The notes: generated by a model from the sequence alone, not told the origin. DNA of 64,000 nucleotides from Thiomicrorhabdus sp. Milos-T2 (GCF_000702325.1 NZ_KL370891.1:1631306-1695305); one strand, 5' to 3'; positions 18,291 to 28,481 are shown, numbered from the stretch's first letter. Program-made: numbers and translations.

Positions 18291-18327
18291 ACCAGGCCTG
18301 TTAAGTTATAAATCTACCAGGCCTGGC
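18291..18327. repeat. Two adjacent variants of the iterated palindrome
   Basis: ACCAGGCCTGTT (18291-18302) and ACCAGGCCTGGC (18316-18327), each one base off, downstream of lon. Confidence 0.65.
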
Positions 18328-18404
18328 TGCTTTAAAGCTTAATTTAAGACTAATTTAAGCTTAAGTTAAGCTTTATTTAATTAATTACTCATTTAATCTT
18401 TTAA

Positions 18405-18563
18405 GAGACCTTTGCACGAGAGTATGCGCGAGTAAAAATGGTTAAAATTTCCCCGATTTTTGTTGAAAAACTTGCGAATAGCTAGCTATTCACTACGTTT
18501 TCCGCCGCAATCAGGCAAATTTTTCCTCATTTTTCTTTCGCACCTATCTCGTGCAAAGGTCTC
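18405..18563 (+). mobile_element. MITE copy B (159 bp)
   Basis: Short form with both ends intact and a perfect 5-bp target duplication TTTAA on each side. It lies between lon and the HDOD relic. Confidence 0.9.
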
Positions 18564-18569
18564 TTTAAA

Positions 18570-18950
18570 TAAAACATAAGCGCCGTTCGAAATTCGCTAA
18601 TCACATCATCGCTAATTACCTCATCTTGAATGCGTAACTCTTTCAATCCATCCTATCCATAACGTTGCATTCCCCCACCACGATAAGCACCCAGAGAAAC
18701 TTCAGATACAATCGCATTCAGCATATTAACTGGCAGATGCCACTTTTAGGCAATAAGCAGACCAATTGTTGCGTGGTTTGGCACAAAAACTGCTAATTTT
18801 TCGCCTGATATAAGGCTGGCAAAGAGATCGAGTTCCGAAACAGGCTGCCATGCTTTTTCTTCATTAATTGAGACCAACATCTAATCACCTGAATTATGAA
18901 ATCGGCGAAACATATAGGCCTCATCACGCGAAGAACCTTTAACATTCGTG
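18570..18950 (-). pseudogene. Decayed HDOD-domain gene fragment
   Basis: The minus strand resembles the 3' half of the intact HDOD gene at 21834-22667: compare CCACGATAAGCACCCAGAGA with CTACGATAAGCGCCTAATGA, and ACTGGCAGATGCCACTTTTA with GTTGGCAAATGCCATTTTTT. An internal stretch is missing and in-frame stops occur. It is a duplicated remnant, not expressed as a full protein. Confidence 0.7.
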
Positions 18951-18991
18951 TCATATTCATAATTTAGGATATTACAAAATAGCAGGATATT

Positions 18992-21583
18992 TTGAGTAAA
19001 AAGATTATGAATATATTAAATAAACTTTCAATTAAACAACGATTATGGCTAAACCTTTTCATAGTTGTTTCTTTTCTAATCTTAATATTTATATCTTCTC
19101 GGGATGCCCTATTGGTGGTAAACCAAGACACTTCAGAACTTGAAAGATTACAGACATCCGAAGCAGCAAAAATTTCCGAGTTCCAAACACAATTTTCTAA
19201 TACCTTACTAAGCATGAACAACTACACCTTAACACTGCAAAAGCAGTATGGTGAAGAGTTTAATGCTCAAATTGAAACGCTTAAACAACTTAATCTTTCG
19301 CAAACTAACCAACCAGAAATTAACTCTTCTGCTGAATCAGAGACAAATGAAAGCTTAGAGGGTAAAAATGCTGAAAAAACCGAACCATCAACCATTAGCC
19401 AAGTCACAACAAATGAGATTGAATCTCCTGAAAACACCCCTAAATTGACTATTAACCAATCTCAAAAGGATTCCACTGAAGCCGATGTTTTAAAGATGAC
19501 TGATATTTTGATGAACATTAAAAAATCAGCCAATTCTTTGGTTTTTTTAAAACGCCAAATACAAGAAACCATTCTCTATGGCATAGATCCTTCTGCAAAA
19601 ACATTAAAAGAAAGTATTCAGACGCTTCTAGATATCGATTCTCTAGATGAAGATACGATTAATTTAATCAATGAGCTAACCATTAGATTACAAAAATCTC
19701 AAGATAGCATGGTTAAAATGGTATCTAGTAATGATCTTTCACATAAGAAAAGTTTTGACCAACAAGGTTTAGGCGATAGCGCTGACAAACTACTTGAATC
19801 GTTAAGCGAAGTTTTTGAAGGGGATTTTGAAAACAGAGAAACTTATGAAACCCTTGTAGAAGCTCGTGATGGTTATCAAGAATCTTTTAATGACCTAAAA
19901 GACTACATGACAACCACTGAACAAAATAACATTACCATTAGTGACTTATCAAAATCTGCGACCTCCATCTTACAAAAACGTGTAGATAAAACCCACAAAA
20001 AAACCGACCATCTAATTAATCATCTAAACTTATTAAGTTCCAATGTTCTAGAGAAAGTGACTTTTATCAGTATCGTAGCATTGGTCATTTCAATGCTTAT
20101 AACACTACTTATCGTCTCATCAATTACTAAGCCATTAGCAAAAATGAGAAAACAAGTGCTAAATGTGGCACAAAATGGAACCTTCAAGGAGTGGACCTCT
20201 CCGGAAGGTAAAAATGAATTAGTGGACATTGGAAAATGTATCCAGATGCTATTTAATTCCGTAAGCTCTGTAACCAATGAAATAAATCAGGTCAGTAAAT
20301 CTTTAGTAGAAGGCGATTTGTCTGCCAAAGTAAACGGCAATTATCAAGGAGAGCTTGCAAGCTTAAAGGATAATTTCAACAGCACGCTTCTACAAGTAAA
20401 AGATACTTTGTCTGAAATTGACCAAGCCAGTAAAGCGCTTGCCAATGGAGACCTTAACACTCAAATAGATTTACACAAATTTAATGGCGATTACCATCAA
20501 GTGATGAATAATTTACAAAGTGCAATCGATATTCAAAAAACGTCGATTTCATCAATTATTGATGTTATGAAAAATATGAGTAATGGAGAGTTTAGCCATC
20601 GCATTGAAGTTGATTTACCAGGTGAATATAGTCAATTAAAAGCGTTCTTAAATAACTCACTTAACACGCTAGAGTCAACAATTGAAACCGCTAATCAGAT
20701 TTTAGATCACTATCAACAAGGAAACTTCTCATATCAAACACGCATTCAATTTGATGGTCGTTTAAACGAATTAAAAGACAACATGGATTTAGTTGCCAAT
20801 AATATGAGTCAAATGCTTCATTCAGTTAAACAGGCTTCTCATGACGCTGTGCACGGCGTTAATGAAATAAGTACTGGTAACCAAGACTTAAGCGAAAGAG
20901 TTCAAGTGCAAGCGTCTGCTTTGCAAGACACCACTCAAAACATGGACACCGTGACCATGTCAATCACTGAATCTTTACAGCAAGCTAAAGATGTCAATAT
21001 ATTGAGTGATTCTGTAAAAACAAAAATTCAGCAAGGAAGTAAAATCGTTACCCAAATGGACAATGCTATGCATGAAATCTCTAGGGCGAGTGAAGAAATA
21101 TCTAACATTACTGAAGTCATTGATAGTATTGCATTTCAGACTAATCTATTAGCGCTTAATGCCGCTGTTGAAGCCGCGAGAGCTGGGGAAGCTGGGCGTG
21201 GGTTTGCTGTAGTCGCAGGGGAAGTAAGAAATTTAGCGGGACGTTCTGCTGATGCTGCAAAACAAATTAAAACCGTTTCTGAAACTAGCTTAAGTAAAGT
21301 CAAAGCTGGGTTAGAACTGAGTCAAAAAACCACACAAACCTTCTCTCACAATCAAAAGTCTGTAGAAGAAGTTTCTGAAATGATTACCATCATGCATAAA
21401 AATCTAGAACAGCAAGTGATAGGTATTGAAGAAATTAGCCGTGCTTTTAATTCACTAGACGACACCACTCAACAAAATGCGGCATTGGTAGAAGAAATTG
21501 CCTCGACCTCGGTGAATATCATCAGTCAAATGCAAGCACTAGAAAACTCTGTGAATAGCTTTAAATTTCTACCAAGACCCTAG
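18992..21583 (+). CDS. Methyl-accepting chemotaxis protein with several HAMP units
   Basis: 863 aa. First membrane helix at about 18-36, then a long mostly helical periplasmic part (to about 350), second helix at about 353-375, then a chain of HAMP-like units ([76 protein letters not shown]). The signalling hairpin has [20 protein letters not shown] near 713-732. It reports to CheA/CheW. No C-terminal CheR-binding pentapeptide. The start is uncertain: TTG 18992 with AGGA four bases upstream, or ATG 19007. It is flanked by relics of the HDOD and tesA genes. Confidence 0.9.
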   Translation: MSKKIMNILNKLSIKQRLWLNLFIVVSFLILIFISSRDALLVVNQDTSELERLQTSEAAKISEFQTQFSNTLLSMNNYTLTLQKQYGEEFNAQIETLKQLNLSQTNQPEINSSAESETNESLEGKNAEKTEPSTISQVTTNEIESPENTPKLTINQSQKDSTEADVLKMTDILMNIKKSANSLVFLKRQIQETILYGIDPSAKTLKESIQTLLDIDSLDEDTINLINELTIRLQKSQDSMVKMVSSNDLSHKKSFDQQGLGDSADKLLESLSEVFEGDFENRETYETLVEARDGYQESFNDLKDYMTTTEQNNITISDLSKSATSILQKRVDKTHKKTDHLINHLNLLSSNVLEKVTFISIVALVISMLITLLIVSSITKPLAKMRKQVLNVAQNGTFKEWTSPEGKNELVDIGKCIQMLFNSVSSVTNEINQVSKSLVEGDLSAKVNGNYQGELASLKDNFNSTLLQVKDTLSEIDQASKALANGDLNTQIDLHKFNGDYHQVMNNLQSAIDIQKTSISSIIDVMKNMSNGEFSHRIEVDLPGEYSQLKAFLNNSLNTLESTIETANQILDHYQQGNFSYQTRIQFDGRLNELKDNMDLVANNMSQMLHSVKQASHDAVHGVNEISTGNQDLSERVQVQASALQDTTQNMDTVTMSITESLQQAKDVNILSDSVKTKIQQGSKIVTQMDNAMHEISRASEEISNITEVIDSIAFQTNLLALNAAVEAARAGEAGRGFAVVAGEVRNLAGRSADAAKQIKTVSETSLSKVKAGLELSQKTTQTFSHNQKSVEEVSEMITIMHKNLEQQVIGIEEISRAFNSLDDTTQQNAALVEEIASTSVNIISQMQALENSVNSFKFLPRP

Positions 21584-21594
21584 CGCTTTAAAAG

Positions 21595-21745
21595 ATTAAC
21601 GTGCTTTGAGCTCTTGTTAGAGTTCATTCCTCTAAAAGCGTAACTCGTTGCAAAATAATGGGTTGTGCAACTGCATTGGGGTCTAATCCATTGCATTAAA
21701 TCTGGGACTAAGGCGATGGGTTCTAAAAAGAAAGAAATAGTAACC
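21595..21745 (-). pseudogene. Decayed tesA 3' fragment
   Basis: The minus strand encodes FFLEPIALVPDLMQ, closely matching FFIEPVALDPGLMQ near the end of the intact TesA gene at 22873-23640. After that it is frameshifted, although DNA similarity continues (ATAATGGGTTGTGCAACTG against ATAATGGGTTGTGCAGCTG). It marks an old duplication. Confidence 0.75.
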
Positions 21746-21833
21746 CATCCTAAACAGACCATCATTAGTAGAAAGCTGCAAACCTAATAGAGACCTTTAC
21801 GATTTTACAAGGCCGCTTAATATGAGTCTTAAG

Positions 21834-22667
21834 TTAATCTTTAAAGGTATAAGACATTAAAGCGGTGCGAATCTCTTTAACCACATGATCCTCTAACATT
21901 AACTCTTGCATTCCATCTTTTTCATAATCACGCATTTCAGCGCTACGATAAGCGCCTAATGAAATCTCGGACACGATACCACTAGCGACTTTAATCATAG
22001 CGACCATGGCTCTAACATTATCATTTTTAATACGCTCACACTTCTCATTATGGTGCAGCATAATGGCATTTAGCATTTCAGTTGGCAAATGCCATTTTTT
22101 ACCAACAAGCACACCAATAATGGCATGATTTGAACCATAAATAGCTTCTTCTTTTTTTAGCGATAAAATAGGTATAGACATTGAACTTCTAAACAAACCA
22201 TCATATTTGGCTTCATCTTGTGAAGCCAACATCATAGCTCCAACATTATGAAACAGGCCTAACATATAAGCTTCATCACGGCTCACATCAGCCACCCACT
22301 CTGAGATATCTGCCATGCAAAAAGCCACATCAACGCTGTAATCCATAATATCCTTGAGCAAGCCTTGTCCGCCAAATAAATTTTGTACGGCTGCCGCAAC
22401 CACCAAGTTATAAATATTATCTAAACCTAAAATATTAACGGCTTCACGTATTGAGCTAAGGGGTTCAGCGAGTTTGACAACAGGAGAATTTACAATTTTT
22501 AACACCGCTCCAGAAAGCGTAGCATTTTTTTCTATAATTTCAGCTACAACAGCAATACTTGCAAACTTACTCGTAATTTCTTTTTCTAAAAGTAAAATTT
22601 CATCTGGCAACTCAGGGATAGATTGACCACGAATGGCATTCATAGCATTTTGAAATTTTTGCTGCAT
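21834..22667 (-). CDS. HDOD-domain signalling protein
   Basis: 277 aa, essentially one HDOD domain: an N-terminal helical part (LLLEKEITSKFASIAVVAEI), LSSIREAVNILGLDNIYNLV, then LGLFHNVGAMML, SNHAIIGVLVGKKWHLP and IMLHHN. The family is HD-like but usually lacks full catalytic metal sites, and often links chemotaxis, two-component or c-di-GMP signalling. It is convergent with the chemoreceptor gene and has a decayed paralogue at 18570-18950. Confidence 0.88.
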   Translation of the reverse strand: MQQKFQNAMNAIRGQSIPELPDEILLLEKEITSKFASIAVVAEIIEKNATLSGAVLKIVNSPVVKLAEPLSSIREAVNILGLDNIYNLVVAAAVQNLFGGQGLLKDIMDYSVDVAFCMADISEWVADVSRDEAYMLGLFHNVGAMMLASQDEAKYDGLFRSSMSIPILSLKKEEAIYGSNHAIIGVLVGKKWHLPTEMLNAIMLHHNEKCERIKNDNVRAMVAMIKVASGIVSEISLGAYRSAEMRDYEKDGMQELMLEDHVVKEIRTALMSYTFKD

Positions 22668-22872
22668 AACTAAGAAGCGTTCCTAATAATCTTTAATCAC
22701 TTTTTTAACACTACGAACTTGCGTGACATGAACTTACTTGAAATAAACTCGCGTGAAATGAACTCAAGCGACGTGTGTTTTTATAGGATTTCAATTATAT
22801 ACTTAACCTACAAAATGTAGTGAATATGTTTTATATAAAACCGTATCAAATAGACTTAACTCAAACCCTTAT
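22668..22872. other. Intergenic region with a short imperfect direct repeat
   Basis: AACTTGCGTGACATGAACTTA near 22717 recurs 30 bases later as AACTCGCGTGAAATGAACTC. Nothing else recognised in these 205 bases. Confidence 0.4.
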
Positions 22873-23640
22873 TTACCGATTAATGGCTTTATCAATTAAG
22901 GGTGCAATTCTCTTCAATATAATGGGTTGTGCAGCTGAATTGGGATGTAATGCATCCTCTTGCATTAAACCGGGGTCTAATGCAACGGGTTCAATAAAAA
23001 ATGGATCAAACAACAGGCTATTTTTTTGCGCTAAGTCTCGGTACATTTTTTGAAACATTTTGTCATATAAAGGTCCGTAATTTGTAGGCAGCTGTACGCC
23101 AAGTAAAATAACGTTACAGGCTTTATTAACACGTGAACAGGATTCAATCATAGTTTGTAAATTGGCTTGAGTAACTTTTAAATTTTGGCCACGCAATGCA
23201 TCATTGGCACCAAGCTCAAGTATCATAATATCGGGTTTATACTGCTTTAATAATTTGGGTAATCGTTGTTTACCACCTGAGGTAGTTTCTCCACTAATAC
23301 TCGCATTAATGACATTCATATCAGAGTAACGTTTTTTTAATAATGCCGCCCACCCCTTTTCAATATCCAAACCATAAGCTGCGCTTAAACTATCACCCAT
23401 TATTAAGATATTTAAAATCTTACCAGGCCTGGTATCTTTTATAGCGTTACAGTCTTTTGAACAAGAAGAAACTTCATTAAGTTTCAAAGCTTTATCAGCA
23501 ATTGCTTCTTGCGGTTGAGCATAGCTTAGACTAGGATGAAAAATCATACTCACTGTAATAAGTACTGATAAGAGAACTGTTAACAAATGACTGCCAACGT
23601 CGATAAATTTACCACTGTAATTGAATTGCAAGATGTGCAT
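22873..23640 (-). CDS. tesA: Multifunctional acyl-CoA thioesterase I / lysophospholipase
   Basis: 255 aa SGNH hydrolase. Block I is GDSLSAAYG (nucleophile Ser), block II Gly lies in SISGETTSGG, block III is GANDALRG and block V is DALHPN (Asp and His). A hydrophobic export signal (LLTVLLSVLITVSMIF to LSYAQ) indicates a periplasmic enzyme acting on thioesters and lysophospholipids. The ATG at 23640 has AAGGGA 7 bases upstream, which makes this gene overlap the divergent ybbA by 54 bases. An iterated palindrome copy lies inside the gene (23422-23433, residues Thr-Arg-Pro-Gly). Confidence 0.9.
   Translation of the reverse strand: MHILQFNYSGKFIDVGSHLLTVLLSVLITVSMIFHPSLSYAQPQEAIADKALKLNEVSSCSKDCNAIKDTRPGKILNILIMGDSLSAAYGLDIEKGWAALLKKRYSDMNVINASISGETTSGGKQRLPKLLKQYKPDIMILELGANDALRGQNLKVTQANLQTMIESCSRVNKACNVILLGVQLPTNYGPLYDKMFQKMYRDLAQKNSLLFDPFFIEPVALDPGLMQEDALHPNSAAQPIILKRIAPLIDKAINR
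23422..23433. repeat. 12-bp iterated palindrome inside tesA
   Basis: Exact copy, read in frame as ACC AGG CCT GGT. Confidence 0.85.
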
Positions 23641-24303
23641 TATCAGATCCCTTCTGATTCTGAAGTTTTAGATATCATAAAAGCCTGCAACCTAAGTGTC
23701 CAGTCTAAAGAAATTATTGCGATTGTAGGGCGATCTGGTTCGGGTAAATCCACCCTGCTTTCACTTATGGCAGGACTCGAATCACCTAGTTCTGGTAATG
23801 TGAATTTACTTGGCCATACTTTAAATCATTGCTCCGAGGATGAAAGAGCCCAGATTCGTGCACAACAAGTCGGCTTTATTTTTCAAAATTTTCAATTAAT
23901 GCCGAGTATGACGGCGTTGGAAAATATCTTAATGCCATTAGAGTTATTTGAAATTGAAAACGCTCAAGAAAAAGCTCTACAAGCCTTAAAACAAGTGGGG
24001 CTAGAAAATAGAGCTCATCATAGGCCCGCAGAGCTTTCGGGTGGTGAACAACAACGTGTAGCGATTGCAAGAGCCTTTGTAACAAAACCTAAGGTTCTAT
24101 TTGCAGATGAACCCACAGGAAACTTAGATGAAGAAACCGCAGCACAAATCCAAGATCTATTATTTGAATTAAACAGAACAATCAAAACGACTCTTATTGT
24201 GGTCACTCACGATTTAGAATTTGCGCAGCGTTGTCAAAAAAGTTACCACTTAAGCAACGGACATTTACTTGAGCAAATCACTACGGAAGCCACGCATGCT
24301 TAA
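23587..24303 (+). CDS. ybbA: ABC transporter ATP-binding protein (YbbA-like)
   Basis: 238 aa. Walker A GRSGSGKST (about 48-56), signature LSGGEQQRVAIARAF, Walker B VLFADEP and the switch His in VVTHD. Closest to the LolD/YbbA/MacB type that drives FtsX-like permeases. Its place, divergent from tesA and followed by a large permease, is the E. coli tesA-ybbA-ybbP arrangement. The ATG at 23587 is the only start that keeps the IELQDVHY lead strand; its ribosome site is weak. Confidence 0.9.
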   Translation: MTANVDKFTTVIELQDVHYQIPSDSEVLDIIKACNLSVQSKEIIAIVGRSGSGKSTLLSLMAGLESPSSGNVNLLGHTLNHCSEDERAQIRAQQVGFIFQNFQLMPSMTALENILMPLELFEIENAQEKALQALKQVGLENRAHHRPAELSGGEQQRVAIARAFVTKPKVLFADEPTGNLDEETAAQIQDLLFELNRTIKTTLIVVTHDLEFAQRCQKSYHLSNGHLLEQITTEATHA

Positions 24304-26788
24304 ATCCATTAAAAATGAAGCGATTACGGCCTCTAAATGGTTTTTTAGAAGCCTAAAAAAAGGAGATTGGTTGTGGCTGATTATTGCCGTAATTATTGCG
24401 AGCAGTACGGTAACCGTTGTTAAACAACTCGGTGAAACTGTACAACAAAGCATGCTAAGAAAAGCCTCTGAATCCATTGGCGCAGACTTAGTTATTAAAA
24501 GTTCTCGCCCTATTGAGCAACACTGGCAACAACAAGCCATTCAATTGGGTTTAAAAACCTTTAAAAGCACCGCATTAGTCACTATGGCGGCTACGCAAAA
24601 AGACAATGAAGAACCGACTTTTCAATTAATACAACTTAAAGGAATCTCTGCTAATCAACCTTTACGGGGTAAGTTCACGGCTAATAATATTTTGCCTTAT
24701 AAAAAGCTCAATAAACATAGTGTGTGGGTTGAACCTAAATTAGTTTCATTAATGCAACTTGATAAAAACTCTAAAATTATTTTAGGTTCTCAAGAATTTA
24801 GCATAGCTGGCTCCATTGAAAGTCCCCAAGTGATAAACCCAATGGCGAGTTTTGCGCCACAAATTTGGCTTGATTTATCCGTTCTTAAGCAAACAAAATT
24901 AATAGGCCCAGGCAGTAGAGTTAATTACTCATTAGCCGTGTCTGGCCCTGATAAAGCCATTAAACAATTTGCAAAACTAGTTAAACAAAAACCAACACCT
25001 CACTGGCAAGTGGTTTCTGCAAAAGCCCCTTCAGAAGACTTAGGAAACACTTTAGAAACTGCTTGGCTGTTTCTAGACTTATCCGCCTTATCGGCAATTT
25101 TAGTTGCGGGAATGTCCATTCTTATTGCCAGCCGATTCTACTTAAATCGTTGGAAAAATAGCATGGCCTTAATGCGTGCATTTGGTGCTAATAATGGAAA
25201 AATGACTCGTCTCTTTGGTTTTCAACTGACTTGGATTGCGGTTTTTAGTAGCTTAATTGGGGTTTTATTGGGCTACATTATCTCTCTAATCATCCATCCT
25301 TTCTTAGCCAACTTTTTTACCCCATTAGTCACTGCAAACCCCATCACTGCAATGACGATAGGTTTTTTTAGCGGTATTTTGGTGCTATGGACATTTGCTT
25401 GGCAAGCCTTTCAAAGTGCCTTAAAAACCGCTCCCATTCAAATTCTAAAGTCGGTACCAAGTCAAGCTGGGTATGTAAACTGGTTAATCAGCTTTTTATT
25501 ACTCCTGACTTTAGTCAGTTTAATGCTCAATATTAAAAGCATCATTTGGATAGTCATAGGTATTCTAATATTTAGTCTATTGCTCTTTTTAGCCTCAATG
25601 CTACTGCTTAAATTTCTCAATTTTTTACAAAGCCAGAGTCGAGGCTGGTTTAAGATTGCTTTATCTAATCTAAACAAAGAACCAGGCCTGGTACAAATAC
25701 AATTAATTTCAGTGGGCATGGTGTTATTTGTATTAATGTTAATGACTTTTGTAAGGCATGATTTACTGGGTAACTGGCAAGCATCCTTACCAAAGAACAC
25801 ACCCAATACCTTTGTAATGAATATTCAGCCAGAACAAAAACTGGCTGTGGATAAGCTCTTTACAACAATACCCAACAAAAGCGAAGCCCCCATGGTTAGA
25901 GGTCGCTTAGTCAAAATTAACAACCAAACGGTACTAGCCAGCCAACAAGCAAATGAACGTGGCAAACGGCTATTACAACGTGAATCCAATATTGCGATCT
26001 TGGATACCATTCCAAGCCACAATCAAATCGTTGCAAAATTAAATCACAGCCCTTCACAACCCTTCGTATCGGTTGAACAAAGTATCGCTGAACTATTTGG
26101 TATTAAGCTAGGTGATACACTAACCTTTAATATCTCTGGACAAAATCTTAACTACCAAGTCACCAGTATTCGTAAAGTTGACTGGCAAAGTTTTAAACTC
26201 AACTTCTTCTTTATCATTGAGCCTGTAGAGACTAGAAGTCTTCCTTTTACCTATATAAGCAACTTTTACTTACCCGTTGATGATAATGAAATCGCCCCAC
26301 ACTTAACGCAACAACTCGCTATCAAAACGCCGGGCGTTCTTCTAATAGATGTAAGAAAAATTATGACGCAAATACAAGATGTAATGAATCAAGCAAGTTG
26401 GGCAGTCTCTGCTCTTTACCTTTTTACTCTACTCGCCAGTGTAGGCGTACTATTTACTGCCACACTAGCAAGTCAACAAACCCGAATACAAAGTTGGCTA
26501 CTTCTCAGAACACTTGGCGCTCAAAATAAAGAGATTATAAAAATAGGGTTAACTGAATTTGTTTTTTTAGGAGGCCTCGCAGGAATCTTAGCCGCAAGCT
26601 TTGCTCAAATTGCGAGTTTACTGATTAGCGTTTATTTACTTAAAACAGAGCCAACAGTAGACCTAACCGTTTGGCTACTGAGCTTGATATCAGGCAGTAG
26701 TTTACTGTTAATAATTGGTTTAATAACTCAATGGAACTACCTTAAACAAAGTCCCCAAAAGCTTAAAAAGTATTTAACAAATAACTAA
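24296..26788 (+). CDS. ybbP: FtsX-family ABC permease (YbbP-like)
   Basis: 830 aa. An N-terminal helix (about 28-46) is followed by a large extracytoplasmic domain, a first set of three FtsX helices at about 255-380, two more helices at about 390-445, a second extracytoplasmic domain and a final FtsX set at about 700-820. Partner of the ATPase before it; the pair probably exports or extracts lipophilic substrates in the envelope, but the substrate is not known. The ATG at 24296 overlaps the ybbA stop by 8 bases and has GGAAG upstream. It contains an in-frame iterated palindrome (25681-25692, Pro-Gly-Leu-Val). Confidence 0.88.
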   Translation: MLKSIKNEAITASKWFFRSLKKGDWLWLIIAVIIASSTVTVVKQLGETVQQSMLRKASESIGADLVIKSSRPIEQHWQQQAIQLGLKTFKSTALVTMAATQKDNEEPTFQLIQLKGISANQPLRGKFTANNILPYKKLNKHSVWVEPKLVSLMQLDKNSKIILGSQEFSIAGSIESPQVINPMASFAPQIWLDLSVLKQTKLIGPGSRVNYSLAVSGPDKAIKQFAKLVKQKPTPHWQVVSAKAPSEDLGNTLETAWLFLDLSALSAILVAGMSILIASRFYLNRWKNSMALMRAFGANNGKMTRLFGFQLTWIAVFSSLIGVLLGYIISLIIHPFLANFFTPLVTANPITAMTIGFFSGILVLWTFAWQAFQSALKTAPIQILKSVPSQAGYVNWLISFLLLLTLVSLMLNIKSIIWIVIGILIFSLLLFLASMLLLKFLNFLQSQSRGWFKIALSNLNKEPGLVQIQLISVGMVLFVLMLMTFVRHDLLGNWQASLPKNTPNTFVMNIQPEQKLAVDKLFTTIPNKSEAPMVRGRLVKINNQTVLASQQANERGKRLLQRESNIAILDTIPSHNQIVAKLNHSPSQPFVSVEQSIAELFGIKLGDTLTFNISGQNLNYQVTSIRKVDWQSFKLNFFFIIEPVETRSLPFTYISNFYLPVDDNEIAPHLTQQLAIKTPGVLLIDVRKIMTQIQDVMNQASWAVSALYLFTLLASVGVLFTATLASQQTRIQSWLLLRTLGAQNKEIIKIGLTEFVFLGGLAGILAASFAQIASLLISVYLLKTEPTVDLTVWLLSLISGSSLLLIIGLITQWNYLKQSPQKLKKYLTNN
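25681..25692. repeat. 12-bp iterated palindrome inside ybbP
   Basis: Exact copy, read as A CCA GGC CTG GT, a different frame from the copy in tesA. Confidence 0.85.
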
Positions 26789-26841
26789 TGAGGCTTGCGC
26801 ACAATCTCTCGTTATCAACAATCAAAATAAATAAACAATAA

Positions 26842-27000
26842 GAGACCTTTGCACGAGAGTATGCGCGAATAAAAATGGTTAAAATTCACCTGATTTTTGT
26901 TGAAAAACTTGCGAATAGCTAGCTATTCCCTGCGTTTTCCGCCGCAATCAGGTGAATTTTTCCTCATTTTTCTTTCGCACCTATCTAGTGCAAAGGTCTC
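26842..27000 (+). mobile_element. MITE copy C (159 bp)
   Basis: Short form, perfect ends, target duplication AATAA on both sides. It lies between ybbP and the 48-aa gene. Confidence 0.9.
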
Positions 27001-27112
27001 AATAAACAAATAGTTTTGATTTTCAGTACAAAATCAACCCCAAAATTAGGAATATTTTGCACCCTCTAAGATCGTATTCACTACCTAGACTTATCACTCT
27101 TGATAGAAAAAT

Positions 27113-27141
27113 TTGATATTTACAGTAAATAGTAATAAAAT
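27113..27141 (+). promoter_or_regulatory. Promoter of the 48-aa gene
   Basis: TTGATA (27113-27118), 17-base spacer, TAAAAT (27136-27141), 32 bases before the start codon. Confidence 0.55.
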
Positions 27142-27173
27142 ATAACTAAATAACTTAAATAAGGAGTTTAGTT

Positions 27174-27320
27174 ATGGATAATTCACAGTTAGAGAAAAAA
27201 CTCAGTGAAACGTGGAAACATCTTTTAAACGCCAGTTTAAAACATAATGAAGAACTTGCGTCTTCACTTTTAAAAGATATGATTCAACTTGAAATTGAAC
27301 AGAAAAAAAGTCGTCATTAA
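27174..27320 (+). CDS. Small helical protein, 48 aa
   Basis: Reads MDNSQLEKKLSETWKHLLNA and continues to QKKSRH. It is charged, amphipathic and predicted helical, with no membrane segment. AAGGAG lies 7 bases before the ATG and a good promoter precedes it, so expression is likely despite the size. No family recognised. Confidence 0.65.
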   Translation: MDNSQLEKKLSETWKHLLNASLKHNEELASSLLKDMIQLEIEQKKSRH

Positions 27321-27375
27321 TTGACTTAAAACTGCCCGAAAGTGGCTAGAAAAAGTTAACTAGTTGTTTTTATTT

Positions 27376-27559
27376 GAGACCTTTGCACGAGATAGGTGCG
27401 AAAGAAAAATGAGGAAAAATTTACCTTATTGCGGCGGAAAATGCAGGGAATAGCTAGCTATTCGCAAGTTGTCGCCCAACGGAAGTGCCCTTGGGGTAAA
27501 ACAAAAATAAGGTGAATTTTAACCATTTTTACTCGTACATACTCTCGTGCAAAGGTCTC
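27376..27559 (-). mobile_element. MITE copy D (184 bp)
   Basis: Reverse orientation. It carries the extra 25-base module CGCCCAACGGAAGTGCCCTT (and a few more bases). Target duplication TATTT on both sides. Confidence 0.9.
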
Positions 27560-27582
27560 TATTTGAATATTGAGAAAATAAG

Positions 27583-27659
27583 TGGTCGGAATGACAGGAT
27601 TTGAACCTGCGACCACTTGTCCCCCAGACAAGTGCGCTACCAAGCTGCGCTACATTCCG
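27583..27659 (-). tRNA. tRNA-Pro (GGG)
   Basis: 77 bases including encoded CCA. Acceptor CGGAATG pairs with CATTCCG. The anticodon arm CTTGT-CTGGGGG-ACAAG gives anticodon GGG. The T arm contains GGTTCAAATCC. It follows merR, as in many gammaproteobacteria. Confidence 0.95.
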
Positions 27660-27755
27660 ATATAGAATTTTATTTAACATTCTTTTTTGTTCTTTTAGTG
27701 AATAAAAGATGGCTAAATAAAAGTTTTAGGTGTGTTTTTTGAAGTTCGTTATTTT

Positions 27756-27767
27756 ACCAGGCCTGGT
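27756..27767. repeat. 12-bp iterated palindrome ACCAGGCCTGGT
   Basis: Exact copy between tRNA-Pro and the end of the merR-type gene. Confidence 0.85.
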
Positions 27768-27805
27768 TACTTTTAGAATCAATTAAATTCTAAAATCATT
27801 CAAAA

Positions 27806-28201
27806 CTAATAACGCTTTTGAATGTAATTCCTGAATTCTATCAATTCGTTTTTCATTTGTTGAAGTTCTTCAACCGTAGTCTTTTGTTCAACATTTAAAG
27901 AAGCATCTGACAAATCCACATCTCTTTTAGAAAGACGGGATTTTGCTCCAGGAATGGTAAATCCCTGATCATGCAATAAGCTTTTAATCTCTAGTACCAA
28001 AATAACATCATTTTTTTGGTAATAGCGACGGCCACGGCGCTTACTGGGTTCAAGCTGAGGGAAAACTTGCTCCCAGTAACGCAGAACGTGAGATTTTAAC
28101 TGACAAATGTCAGCGACTTCACCAATGGTGAAGTACTTTTTATCTGGCAACTCTATTTCAAGTTGCTCAGCAAATTGACTCTGATTCTTAGGCTTGACCA
28201 T
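27806..28201 (-). CDS. MerR-family transcriptional regulator
   Basis: 131 aa. The N-terminal winged helix has [23 protein letters not shown] (about 23-45) and [27 protein letters not shown]; a dimerising helix forms the C-terminus. No cysteine or other effector motif stands out. The gene always tends to follow ihfA in this cluster and overlaps it here by 14 bases, so the two are co-expressed. The regulatory target is unknown. Confidence 0.9.
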   Translation of the reverse strand: MVKPKNQSQFAEQLEIELPDKKYFTIGEVADICQLKSHVLRYWEQVFPQLEPSKRRGRRYYQKNDVILVLEIKSLLHDQGFTIPGAKSRLSKRDVDLSDASLNVEQKTTVEELQQMKNELIEFRNYIQKRY

Positions 28202-28481
28202 GATTGTCTATTTGAGCACGCAATTTTTGTCCAGGCTTAAATGTTACCACTCTTCTCGCAGAAATGGGAACATCTTCACCCGTTCTTGGGTTACGTCCTG
28301 GACGAGGTGCTTTGTCACGTAATTCAAAATTACCAAATCCTGATAATTTTATTTGCTCACCTGAAACTAATACATCACTAATTTCATCGTAAAACTGTTC
28401 TACTAACTCTTTAGATTCTCGCTTATTAAAGCCAAATGTCTCTGCTAAGTCTTGCGCTATGTCAGCTTTGGTCAACGTCAT
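28188..28481 (-). CDS. ihfA: Integration host factor subunit alpha
   Basis: 97 aa, HU/IHF fold. It starts [20 protein letters not shown] and has the DNA-binding arm [23 protein letters not shown]. The arm proline and the position after pheT identify the alpha subunit. It bends DNA at specific sites as a heterodimer with IhfB. Confidence 0.95.
   Translation of the reverse strand: MTLTKADIAQDLAETFGFNKRESKELVEQFYDEISDVLVSGEQIKLSGFGNFELRDKAPRPGRNPRTGEDVPISARRVVTFKPGQKLRAQIDNHGQA

Noticed and set aside
18964-19221. 85-aa minus-strand frame antisense to the chemoreceptor start
   Set aside because: No support from start signals; a shadow of the receptor gene.
27458-27643. 61-aa frame on the minus strand
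   Set aside because: Lies across MITE copy D and tRNA-Pro; not a gene.
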